A DNA stretch of 41,489 bases from Cytophagaceae bacterium (GTDB lineage: Bacteria > Bacteroidota > Bacteroidia > Cytophagales > Spirosomataceae): the NCBI GenBank assembly GCA_024642485.1, contig JAHEAY010000005.1, positions 1 through 41,489 of the forward strand, in the 5' to 3' direction. Shown here one piece after another: positions 25,438-33,966 of this stretch. The position numbers and the translations under genes were made by a program. A model generated the notes under the pieces. The model saw only the letters and a list, made by a program, of their open reading frames with translations, was not told where the DNA came from and ran no database searches. How positions within the stretch are numbered: position 1 is the first letter of the stretch; the number at the start of each line of letters is the position of its first letter.

Positions 25438-27645
25438 TTATTTGATTAATAATAATTCGCGGTATTTTGGTAGCGGCCACTCGTCGTCGTCAACGATTAA
25501 TTCAAGTTTATCCACAGCATAGCGAATCTCCTCGAAATAACCTTTAACCTTAGTTCCATATAATGTTGCTCTTGCTTCCAACTCTTCTACGTTATTCGCT
25601 TCCTTCCGAGCTTCAGTCATTTCACTTTGTAAGCGAACAATGCTTGACGTATATTCAGAGATTTTCTTAATCATTTCGATTGTTGGGGCAAAATAATGCG
25701 GATCAATACCGATTTCTTTTTGACCTTTCACGTTTTCAACCAATTGTGTTTGGTATTTCAAAGATGTGGAAACAATGTGATTGATTGCCATATCTCCAAT
25801 GACACGTGATTCGATTTGAATTTTCTTCACATAGTTTTCTAATTCAATTTCGTGACGCGCGTGCATCTCTTCTTTTGAATAGATTCCATGTTTGGTAAAT
25901 AAATCAATGGATTCTGGTCGAGCATATACAGCTAAAGCCTCTGGAGTTGTTTTTAAATTAGACAAACCTCTTTTTTCTGCCTCAACGACCCATTCATCAG
26001 AATATCCATTACCCTCAAAGCGAATTTTCTTCGATTCTTTCACATATTGTTTAAGAACTTCCATGATTGCTAATTCCTTTTTCACTCCTTTTTCAAGGAT
26101 TACCTCAACTTCCTTGCGGAATTTGATTAATTGATCCGCAACGATTGTATTTAAGACAGTCATCGGAGCAGCTGAATTCGCAGATGAACCTACGGCACGG
26201 AATTCGAATTTATTTCCTGTAAATGCAAATGGAGAAGTTCTATTGCGGTCCGTGTTATCTAAAATCAATGAAGGTATTTTATTGATACCTAACTTAAGAT
26301 ATACGTTATCTCCTTTTTCTAATGTGATATCATCGATATCACTCATGTTTTCTAAATCGTCCAATACCTGGCTCATTGTTGAACCTAAGAATGCTGAAAC
26401 AATCGCTGGTGGAGCCTCATTAGCTCCTAAACGATGTTCATTTCCTGCAGATGCAATTGAAGCACGTAATAAATCAGCACGGTCATGTACTGCTTTCAAC
26501 GTGTTTACAAAGAATGTTAAGAAACGTAAGTTTTCTTTCGGTTTCGAAGATGGTCCTAATAAGTTAACTCCGGTATCCGTAGCCAATGCCCAGTTATTGT
26601 GTTTACCAGATCCATTGATGCCCGCGAAAGGCTTTTCGTGGAATAATACTTTGAGTTTATGTTTTGATGCTACTTTATTCATCAAGTCCATCAAAAGCGC
26701 GTTGTGATCGCATGCTAAGTTGGCCTCTTCAAATGTTGGCGCCACCTCGAATTGAGCCGGTGCAACTTCATTATGACGCGTACGAACTGGCATACCCAAT
26801 TTCAAGGCTTCTATTTCGAAATCTACCATGAATGCATTCGCGCGATTTGGAATAGATCCAAAATAATGATCTTCTAATTGTTGGCCTTTAGCTGGTGCAT
26901 GTCCAAATACTGTTCTGCCCGACATAACTAAATCTGGGCGCGCGTTGAATAATGCTTCGTCTACCAAGAAATATTCTTGCTCTGCTCCGAGTGTTGGGAT
27001 AACTTTACTTACATCACGGTTAAAGAATTCTTTGACTACAGCCGTAGCAGCTTTATCAATTAATTCAATGGATTTCAATAAAGGTGTTTTATAGTCTAGG
27101 GCTTCTCCTGTGTAAGAAACAAATACGGACGGAATACAAAGTGTCGCAGTTCCTGCCGCATTTTCCATAATGAAAGCTGGAGATGAAGGATCCCAACCTG
27201 TGTAACCACGAGCCTCAAAAGTTGAACGAATACCACCATTAGGGAATGATGATGCATCAGGTTCTTGTTGTACTAATGCGGATCCTTTGAATTTCTCAAC
27301 AGCCTTCCCGTTGCTTAGATCAATATCGAAAAACGAATCATGTTTCTCTGCGGTTGTACCCGTTAAGGGCTGGAACCAGTGCGTGTAGTGCGTAGCTCCT
27401 TTGGATATAGCCCAAGATTTCATCGCTGCTGCTACTTCATCTGCTGCGTCACGATCTATTTTTGAGCCTGTTTGAATGGCAGTATTGATTTTTAAATAAG
27501 CTTCAGGTGACAATAATGATCGCATGACTTCATCGCTAAAGGTCATACTACCATAGTAATCACTTACTTTTTCGGTAGGTAGTTTAACAGGTGTTCCTGC
27601 GCGCATTTGAGCTAATTCAAGTGCTTTAAATCGAGTTATAGCCAT
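25438..27645 (-). CDS. glnN: Glutamine synthetase type III
   Basis: 735 aa; FPNGGIRSTFEARGYTGWDPSSPAFI, LGAEQEYFLVD, HNEVAPAQFEVAP, LFHEKPFAGINGSGKHNNWAL, NRTSPFAFTGNKFEFRAVGSSANSAAPM. Confidence 0.95.
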   Translation of the reverse strand: MAITRFKALELAQMRAGTPVKLPTEKVSDYYGSMTFSDEVMRSLLSPEAYLKINTAIQTGSKIDRDAADEVAAAMKSWAISKGATHYTHWFQPLTGTTAEKHDSFFDIDLSNGKAVEKFKGSALVQQEPDASSFPNGGIRSTFEARGYTGWDPSSPAFIMENAAGTATLCIPSVFVSYTGEALDYKTPLLKSIELIDKAATAVVKEFFNRDVSKVIPTLGAEQEYFLVDEALFNARPDLVMSGRTVFGHAPAKGQQLEDHYFGSIPNRANAFMVDFEIEALKLGMPVRTRHNEVAPAQFEVAPTFEEANLACDHNALLMDLMNKVASKHKLKVLFHEKPFAGINGSGKHNNWALATDTGVNLLGPSSKPKENLRFLTFFVNTLKAVHDRADLLRASIASAGNEHRLGANEAPPAIVSAFLGSTMSQVLDDLENMSDIDDITLEKGDNVYLKLGINKIPSLILDNTDRNRTSPFAFTGNKFEFRAVGSSANSAAPMTVLNTIVADQLIKFRKEVEVILEKGVKKELAIMEVLKQYVKESKKIRFEGNGYSDEWVVEAEKRGLSNLKTTPEALAVYARPESIDLFTKHGIYSKEEMHARHEIELENYVKKIQIESRVIGDMAINHIVSTSLKYQTQLVENVKGQKEIGIDPHYFAPTIEMIKKISEYTSSIVRLQSEMTEARKEANNVEELEARATLYGTKVKGYFEEIRYAVDKLELIVDDDEWPLPKYRELLLIK

Positions 27646-27806
27646 AATTAATCTAGATGAATTGAAGTTTAAAACTAACCAATATTGTCTGAATTTCCAT
27701 AGCTGTCAGAACTGTTTTTAAATTGTATTTGGGTAGGTATAAATTTGATTTTTTGCGGATTTTGCAAATAGTCGTTTGATTTTCTGTGTTTTTTCGAAAT
27801 TTTCTG

Positions 27807-27836
27807 TTGTTTTTCATTAAATCTCGTTTAAATTTG
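27807..27836 (+). promoter_or_regulatory. Putative GSII promoter (TTG 27807-27809, N19, TAAATTTG 27829-27836)
   Basis: Exact TTG-N19-TAnnTTTG arrangement upstream of the ATG at 27888. Confidence 0.6.
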
Positions 27837-27843
27837 TATCAAG

Positions 27844-27859
27844 TTTTCGTACAAAAGTA
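27844..27859. promoter_or_regulatory. TTTTCGTACAAAAGTA motif between glnN and GSII gene (copy 2)
   Basis: Identical 16-mer to 20699-20714. Confidence 0.5.
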
Positions 27860-27887
27860 TTTTTATTATCATATTAAGTATAAAATC

Positions 27888-28901
27888 ATGGCTAAATCAA
27901 AATTGGAGTACATTTGGTTGGATGGCAATAAGCCAACACAGAGTTTACGTTCTAAGACAAAGATCGAGAACAATTTCAGTGGAAAATTAGAAGACTTGGA
28001 TATGTGGTCTTTCGATGGTTCTTCTACGCAACAAGCTGAAGGTGGTTCTTCTGATTGTTTGTTGAAGCCCGTTTACGTTTGTCCAGATCCAGCACGCCGT
28101 GATGGTTTTTTAGTTATGTGCGAAGTTTTGAATGCTGATGGTACGCCACACGTAACAAACGGTCGTGCAACAATTGAAGATGATGATAATGATTTCTGGT
28201 TCGGTTTTGAACAAGAATATTTCCTTTGGGATCCAGAAACAAATAAGCCTTTAGGATTTCCAGCAAATGGTTTTCCTGAGCCTCAAGGACCTTACTACTG
28301 TTCAGTAGGTGCTAAAAATGCATATGGACGTGAGATTATTGAAGAGCATATGGACTTGTGTATTGACGCAGGTTTGAATATTGAAGGTATTAACGCGGAG
28401 GTAGCTGCTGGTCAGTGGGAATTCCAAATGTTTGCCAAAGGTGCGAAACAAGCAGGTGATGAAATCTGGTTAGGTCGTTATTTGTTAGAGCGTTTAGGTG
28501 AGAAATATGGTGTAGCAATTAACTGGCACTGTAAGCCTCTAGGAGAGTTGGATTGGAATGGTTCTGGAATGCATGCGAACTTCTCGAATACAGCTTTGCG
28601 TACAGCAGGTAAAAAAGAGACATATGATGCTATTTGTAATTCATTTGCCCCGTTTGTTAAGGAGCACATTGAAGTTTATGGAGCAGATAACCATATGCGT
28701 TTAACAGGAAAGCACGAAACTGCTTCGATTCATGATTTCTCTTATGGGGTTTCTGATCGTGGAGCATCAATTCGTATTCCGATTGCAGTTGTAGAAAAAG
28801 GATGGAAAGGTTGGTTAGAAGATCGTCGTCCAAATTCGGCGGCAGATCCATACAAAGTAGCAGCTCGTATCATCAAAACGGTGAAAACTGCGAAAGTTTA
28901 A
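27888..28901 (+). CDS. Glutamine synthetase, eukaryotic-type (GSII, beta-grasp)
   Basis: MAKSKLEYIWLDGNKPTQSLRSKTK, WSFDGSSTQQAEGGSSDCLLKPV, WFGFEQEYFL, WHCKPLGELDWNGSGMHANFS, RLTGKHETASIHDFSYGVSDRGASIRIP. Start 27888, not 27786. Confidence 0.95.
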   Translation: MAKSKLEYIWLDGNKPTQSLRSKTKIENNFSGKLEDLDMWSFDGSSTQQAEGGSSDCLLKPVYVCPDPARRDGFLVMCEVLNADGTPHVTNGRATIEDDDNDFWFGFEQEYFLWDPETNKPLGFPANGFPEPQGPYYCSVGAKNAYGREIIEEHMDLCIDAGLNIEGINAEVAAGQWEFQMFAKGAKQAGDEIWLGRYLLERLGEKYGVAINWHCKPLGELDWNGSGMHANFSNTALRTAGKKETYDAICNSFAPFVKEHIEVYGADNHMRLTGKHETASIHDFSYGVSDRGASIRIPIAVVEKGWKGWLEDRRPNSAADPYKVAARIIKTVKTAKV

Positions 28902-28936
28902 TATGTTTTAATCTTGCATTTATATACTTTATGATT

Positions 28937-28970
28937 AAAAATGGCGGGTTTTCCCGCCATTTTTGTTTTA
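28937..28970 (+). terminator. Terminator downstream of GSII gene
   Basis: AAAAATGGCGGG-TTTT-CCCGCCATTTTTG. Confidence 0.9.
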
Positions 28971-28992
28971 TTTTGTGTCCTGAATTGGTTAG

Positions 28993-30315
28993 ATGAAAAA
29001 GGTTGCTTTTTATACACTCGGTTGTAAGTTGAATTTTGCTGAATCAAGCTCCATCGCACGGTCTTTAGAACCTGTTGGTTTTGTACGTGCGGAATTTCAA
29101 GATAGTCCTGATTTATTTGTAATCAATACATGTAGTGTTACTGAACAAGCGGATAAGAAATGTAAAAAAGTAGTTCGTGAAGCAAAAAAAATCAATCCAG
29201 CGGCTGCCGTAGTCATCATTGGTTGTTATGCACAATTGAAGCCCGAAGAAATTGCTGCAATTCCTGGGGTGGATTTGGTACTTGGGGCAAATGAAAAATT
29301 TCAGTTGCCGGAATTGATTCTCCCCTATCTCGACAATACTGTTCAGGACTTACCCAAATTAATTGCCTCTGAAATTCGATATGATTTAGATTATCATGCT
29401 TCTTACAGTGTAAATGATCGTACAAGGACATTTTTGAAGGTTCAAGACGGCTGTGATTACCCTTGCTCCTATTGTACGATTCCATTAGCTCGAGGACAAT
29501 CTCGTTCGGATTCAATTGCGAAAGTATTAGGGCTGATTGAGGAAATTGCGGCGAATGGAGTAAAAGAAATCGTATTAACAGGTGTTAATATTGGAGATTT
29601 TGGAATCCAACAAGGTAAGCGTGTAGAAACATTTTTTGATTTGGTTCAAGCCATTGAGGAAAAGTCTTCGATTGAACGTTTTCGTATCTCGAGTATTGAG
29701 CCCAATTTATTGACGCCTGAAATGATTTCATTTTTGGCTACTTCTAAGCGCTTTGTTCCACATTTTCATATTCCTTTGCAATCTGGGTCAAATTCAGTGT
29801 TACGTTTGATGAAGCGTAGATATCAACGAGAGTTATACCAAGATCGGGTTGCTCTGATTCGTTCCGTTATGCCAAATGCATGTATTGGAGTGGATGTTAT
29901 TGTTGGGCATCCGGGCGAAACACCTGAATTATTTTTGGAAACCTATCAGTTTTTGACTGAACTTGATATTTCATACTTACACGTTTTTCCTTATTCAGAA
30001 CGCGCGAATACCTATGCTGTCGACATAAAACCGAAAGTTGATGGTATGCAAAAGGCTGAACGCTCTAAGATGCTTCACATTTTGTCTGATAAAAAGCGTC
30101 ATTCCTACTATGAAAGTCAATTGGGAAATACTGGACTTGTGTTGTTTGAGGAGTCATCTGAAAATGGCCAAATGGAAGGTTTCTCAGAGAATTATGTGCG
30201 TGTTTCTGTTCCATATGATCCATTGTTGATCAATACGATTCAGCCTGTCCGTTATAAATCATTGACTGAATCTGGTGATGTAAAGGGGGAAGTGATGTTA
30301 GTCGTCAGTCGCTAG
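28993..30315 (+). CDS. mtaB: tRNA (N6-L-threonylcarbamoyladenosine(37)-C2)-methylthiotransferase MtaB
   Basis: YTLGCKLNFAESSSI, DLFVINTCSVTEQADKKCKK, VVIIGCYAQLKPEEI, radical SAM VQDGCDYPCSYCTIPLARGQSRS, PLQSGSNSVLRLMKRRY. Confidence 0.94.
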   Translation: MKKVAFYTLGCKLNFAESSSIARSLEPVGFVRAEFQDSPDLFVINTCSVTEQADKKCKKVVREAKKINPAAAVVIIGCYAQLKPEEIAAIPGVDLVLGANEKFQLPELILPYLDNTVQDLPKLIASEIRYDLDYHASYSVNDRTRTFLKVQDGCDYPCSYCTIPLARGQSRSDSIAKVLGLIEEIAANGVKEIVLTGVNIGDFGIQQGKRVETFFDLVQAIEEKSSIERFRISSIEPNLLTPEMISFLATSKRFVPHFHIPLQSGSNSVLRLMKRRYQRELYQDRVALIRSVMPNACIGVDVIVGHPGETPELFLETYQFLTELDISYLHVFPYSERANTYAVDIKPKVDGMQKAERSKMLHILSDKKRHSYYESQLGNTGLVLFEESSENGQMEGFSENYVRVSVPYDPLLINTIQPVRYKSLTESGDVKGEVMLVVSR

Positions 30316-30355
30316 TCGCTAGTCGTTAGTAATTAGTCCGAAGTCCGGAGTTTAT
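30307..30355. repeat. Left heptameric tandem array at mtaB 3' end (copy R3, left)
   Basis: AGTCGCT AGTCGCT AGTCGTT AGTAATT AGTCCGA AGTCCGG AGTTTAT. Confidence 0.85.
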
Positions 30356-30511
30356 GTAAGTTTTGCTAGAACTTTTTTCCAACTTTATTCCTTATTTCTA
30401 TCTGCAAATTAGGAATTATGTTAATTAGGTAAGAATTGTTATTTCTTTGAAATTGTTCGCATAAATAATATTCCCTAAAGACTCGTTGATAAAGTTATTG
30501 CTTCATAACTT

Positions 30512-30560
30512 ACTCTTCACTCTTCACTCTTCACTCTCAGCTAACGTCTAACGTCCATCA
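30512..30560. repeat. Right heptameric tandem array before amt terminator (copy R3, right)
   Basis: ACTCTTC ACTCTTC ACTCTTC ACTCTCA GCTAACG TCTAACG TCCATCA. Confidence 0.85.
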
Positions 30561-30562
30561 AA

Positions 30563-30595
30563 CAAAAAAGCCAGCAACTAAAAGTCGCCGGCTTT
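30563..30595 (-). terminator. Terminator of amt
   Basis: Reverse strand AGCCGGCGACT-TTT-AGTTGCTGGCT then TTTTTTG; 11-bp stem with two G-U pairs. Confidence 0.85.
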
Positions 30596-30646
30596 CCGAT
30601 TGAAACAAAACCACAAGAACCATTACTTGCGGCTCTGTTGTGTGAA

Positions 30647-31993
30647 CTATTCTGCAATCGATTCGTCGTGTTGCGAGATGTCCAATCCTAATCTTTCTTC
30701 TTCTTCGTTAACACGTAATGGGATAATTTTATCCGTGATGATTAACAATAAGTAAGATAAACCGAAAGCAAATGCTGAAACGATTGCTAAGGCTAATAAG
30801 TGCTTAAAGAATAATGCAGTTTCTCCGTAGAATAAACCTTGTTCTGCTACTGCCGAGTTTACTGCTGTCGTTGCGAAAATACCAGTCATCAACATACCTA
30901 CCATACCGCCTAAACCGTGGCAAGGAAATACATCTAACGTATCATCTAAATTTGAACTAGCTCTCCAGTGTGCTGCTATGTTAGAAACAATCGCCGCAAT
31001 TACACCAATAAAGATTGCAACTGGCACTGTAACAAACCCTGAAGCTGGTGTAATAGCTACTAAACCTACTACAGCTCCGATACAGAATCCTAATGCAGAA
31101 ACTTTTTTACCACGAGTTACATCAAATAAGATCCATGATAATCCAGCCGCAGCTGCTGCTACGTGTGTTGTTGCGAAAGCTGTTACGGCTAATCCGTTTG
31201 CTCCTACGGCAGAACCTGCATTAAAGCCGAACCATCCGAACCACAATAAACCTGTTCCTAATAACACATATGGAATGTTTGCTGGAGGCAAAATGTTTGA
31301 CTCGATGTGTGACTTACGGCGACGTAAGTAAAGCGCACCTGCTAAGGCTGCCCATCCTGCCGACATATGTACAACTGTTCCTCCTGCGAAATCCAATACG
31401 CCTAAGTTGAAAAGGAATCCGTCTGGGTGCCATGTCCAGTGTGCTAAAGGTGCATAAACAACCACACAGAATAATACCATAAATAATACAAAAGCACGGA
31501 AGTTGATACGTTCAGCTAATGCACCAGAAATAAGCGCCGGAGTGATTACAGCGAATTTCATTTGGAAGAATGCAAATAGTGCAAATGGAATGGTAAACTT
31601 TAATTGGTCAGATGATCCCAAAGATAGTTTATGATCAAACACGCCGTTGAACATGAAAAATGTTCTAGGGTCTCCAATCCAACCTCCTAAAGAATCTCCG
31701 AATGCCAAAGAGAATCCGAATACAATCCAAATTACGGAAATTACACCCATCGCGATAAACGATTGTAACATCGTTGAAATCACGTTTTTGTGATTTACCA
31801 TACCACCGTAGAAATAAGCTAAGCCTGGAGTCATTAATAGTACTAAGCCTGAGGCTACAATCATCCAGGCCGTATCTCCTGTGTCTAAACCTTCTGTTGG
31901 CATCGCGCCAGGAACAGAAGTCGTAAATAATGCAAGTACTGCGAGTGCTACTAATACAAGTAGCGGGATCCATGTTGGTTTTTGTGAAGTCAT
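30647..31993 (-). CDS. amt: Ammonium transporter
   Basis: DTGDTAWMIVASGLVLLMTPGLAYFYGGMVNHKNVISTM, FAGGTVVHMSAGWAALAGALYLRRR, GLLWFGWFGFNAGSAVGANG, FPCHGLGGMVGMLMTGIFA, GLDISQHDE. Confidence 0.95.
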   Translation of the reverse strand: MTSQKPTWIPLLVLVALAVLALFTTSVPGAMPTEGLDTGDTAWMIVASGLVLLMTPGLAYFYGGMVNHKNVISTMLQSFIAMGVISVIWIVFGFSLAFGDSLGGWIGDPRTFFMFNGVFDHKLSLGSSDQLKFTIPFALFAFFQMKFAVITPALISGALAERINFRAFVLFMVLFCVVVYAPLAHWTWHPDGFLFNLGVLDFAGGTVVHMSAGWAALAGALYLRRRKSHIESNILPPANIPYVLLGTGLLWFGWFGFNAGSAVGANGLAVTAFATTHVAAAAAGLSWILFDVTRGKKVSALGFCIGAVVGLVAITPASGFVTVPVAIFIGVIAAIVSNIAAHWRASSNLDDTLDVFPCHGLGGMVGMLMTGIFATTAVNSAVAEQGLFYGETALFFKHLLALAIVSAFAFGLSYLLLIITDKIIPLRVNEEEERLGLDISQHDESIAE

Positions 31994-32028
31994 GTTCGTA
32001 CTGATTAAAGGGTGAGTAAAGGGGTAAA

Positions 32029-33171
32029 TTAATATTTATAGATGAAGTGTAATCCTAAAGTTGTTTGAGATTTTTGTGCTTTTCCATCGCCATCAACAAA
32101 TTGTGCTGTCTTGTATGAATCAGAACGTAATTCAGGCTTGATTAACAAATGGCCATCAGCAGCTGTAAATGTTGCAGTTAGAGTAAATGAGCTAACATCT
32201 GTTCCTGAGCCATCTGCTGCACGTAAAGCGCGCGCTCCAGATGTGTTGTCGAATACCTCATAGCGGCCACCTACACTAAATTTATCCGTGAATGCATAGT
32301 TGGAATATAGGGCAACTCCTCCCCAAGTTTTACTATTTCCTACATTGCCACCACCTTGATAATCACCTGTTTGTGATCCGTAAGCAGCATTTAATCCTAA
32401 AAGATACTTAGGTGTAACTTGGTATGAAGTTGTTAAATCTAACAAATTGTAGCTACCGGAATCATCTTTGCCAGATGCCAATGGTGCTGATTCGTTTGAT
32501 GTAATTCCATTAACATAAACATTCCAGCCTGCAATTGGGGAAGTAAACACTTGATAGATTAATCCTTTGGACGCATTATTATCGTTTAGATTATCCACAT
32601 TGTTGACCAATCCAACCATGGCAGAAAATTTGTCGCTGAATGCATAATTCGCTTTAGCACCGATGTGATAGAATGGACCATTGTTGAATAAATTAGAAAG
32701 TGAGTAGTTGTAGTTTACTGGGGCGTCAATTACTTCATAGCCAATGTGTGTGCCAAATTGTCCAGCTGTCAACGTTAATTTGTCTGATGCTTTCCAATTA
32801 AAATATGCTTGTTTGATTGCTAGAGCAGTTGTTGCTTTGCCAGCACCTAATGGCCCGATTACGTTACCGTATTGTCCTAAATCTGCATTGGGTCCGAAAG
32901 TTAGGTCAACGACAACATCTGAATTTTTTGTTGCGTAGCCAAATTTCGTTTGAACAAGTCCTAATGAGAATTGATTTGATTTTTGATCAAATGCTCGCTC
33001 ATATCCTGATGCTCCTAAATTGCTTCGATTTGTAGGGTTGTTGAAATTCAACATATAGTACGAATCAATGTAGCCTGAAAAAGTAAACTTAGGTGCTTCG
33101 GATTCTTTTTCTTGGGAAAATCCACAAAATGCTGTCGCTGCTAAAATAGCTGTTAGGATAGATTTCTTCAT
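32029..33171 (-). CDS. Outer-membrane beta-barrel porin-like protein
   Basis: Signal peptide MKKSILTAILAATAFCGFSQ; KFTFSGYIDSYYMLNFNNPTNRS; alternating beta-strands; C-terminal TTLGLHFIYKY ending aromatic-K-Y. Confidence 0.85.
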   Translation of the reverse strand: MKKSILTAILAATAFCGFSQEKESEAPKFTFSGYIDSYYMLNFNNPTNRSNLGASGYERAFDQKSNQFSLGLVQTKFGYATKNSDVVVDLTFGPNADLGQYGNVIGPLGAGKATTALAIKQAYFNWKASDKLTLTAGQFGTHIGYEVIDAPVNYNYSLSNLFNNGPFYHIGAKANYAFSDKFSAMVGLVNNVDNLNDNNASKGLIYQVFTSPIAGWNVYVNGITSNESAPLASGKDDSGSYNLLDLTTSYQVTPKYLLGLNAAYGSQTGDYQGGGNVGNSKTWGGVALYSNYAFTDKFSVGGRYEVFDNTSGARALRAADGSGTDVSSFTLTATFTAADGHLLIKPELRSDSYKTAQFVDGDGKAQKSQTTLGLHFIYKY

Positions 33172-33262
33172 GTGCGGAATTGTTTAAAAGTTTATAAATG
33201 CTTGATTACGATTCAAAGATTGAGGAAAAAATATTACGATGCAAGTCTTTTTGGATATTTTT

Positions 33263-33321
33263 AAACCTATTTTTTAAAATTATTCAAAAATATTTCAAAA
33301 TATAGGTTAAAATTAAACCTG
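33263..33321. promoter_or_regulatory. AT-rich region with three AACCT half-sites upstream of porin-amt
   Basis: AAACCTAT 33263-33270, TATAGGTT 33301-33308 (inverted), AAACCTG 33315-33321. Confidence 0.35.
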
Positions 33322-33435
33322 TTTTTTGTGGTTTTACAAAAATGTTGAAAAAATGAATATAAAATTAAACGAATAAAATTGTTGAATTAGAAAAGTGCAA
33401 TGTTTCTAAATTTAAGTTGAGGTGAATATTTAGGA

Positions 33436-33467
33436 CAAAAAAAAGAGCCCATCATTTGATGAGCTCT
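33436..33467 (-). terminator. Terminator of ferredoxin gene
   Basis: Reverse strand GAGCTCATCA-AA-TGATGGGCTC then TTTTTTTTG. Confidence 0.87.
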
Positions 33468-33492
33468 CTATCGAAATATTATTGAAAGGTTA

Positions 33493-33843
33493 TTACGCTT
33501 CTGCGTGCAACCAAGCCTTTTTTGCTTCTAATGTTTCTTTGTCTTCTTCGTGGTCTGGATCCGGAACGCAGCAATCTACTGGGCAAACCGCCGCACACTG
33601 TGGCTCTTCATGGAAACCTGTACATTCAGTGCACTTATCAGGAACTATGTAATAGAATTCTTCTGAAATGGGCTCAATAGGTGCTTTGGCATCCATACTA
33701 GATCCATCTTCTAATTCTACTTCAGTTAATGCAGTTCCGCCGGCCCAAGTCCATTCTACACCACCTTCATAAATAGCTGTATTTGGGCATTCTGGTTCGC
33801 AAGCCCCACAGTTAATACATTCGTCTGTAATGATAATTGCCAT
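33493..33843 (-). CDS. 4Fe-4S dicluster ferredoxin
   Basis: [24 protein letters not shown] and [26 protein letters not shown] cluster motifs. Confidence 0.93.
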   Translation of the reverse strand: MAIIITDECINCGACEPECPNTAIYEGGVEWTWAGGTALTEVELEDGSSMDAKAPIEPISEEFYYIVPDKCTECTGFHEEPQCAAVCPVDCCVPDPDHEEDKETLEAKKAWLHAEA

Positions 33844-33966
33844 AACAAGTATTAAAAATTTTGTGCAATTTACACAAGAAGTTTTGAATAGTATATAATT
33901 TATGCAGAGTATTCTAAAATTTTAAGAACTTTGTAATGTTATTTTATAATAATTAAGCCCTGTAAT

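Noticed and set aside
26243-26707. 154-aa + strand ORF inside glnN
   Set aside because: Antisense to highly conserved GSIII sequence; composition typical of shadow ORFs.
27646-27851. Glutamine riboswitch in the possible long glnN leader
   Set aside because: I could not identify a recognisable glnA/Downstream-peptide aptamer fold by eye; a covariance-model search (Infernal/Rfam) would be needed.
30978-31331. 117-aa + strand ORF inside amt
   Set aside because: Shadow ORF opposite the conserved Amt coding sequence.
33180-33490. Possible small RNA or phase-variable promoter in the AT-rich gap
   Set aside because: No clear sRNA terminator other than that of the ferredoxin gene, and no long homopolymer or inverted recombinase sites; kept only as a possible operator.
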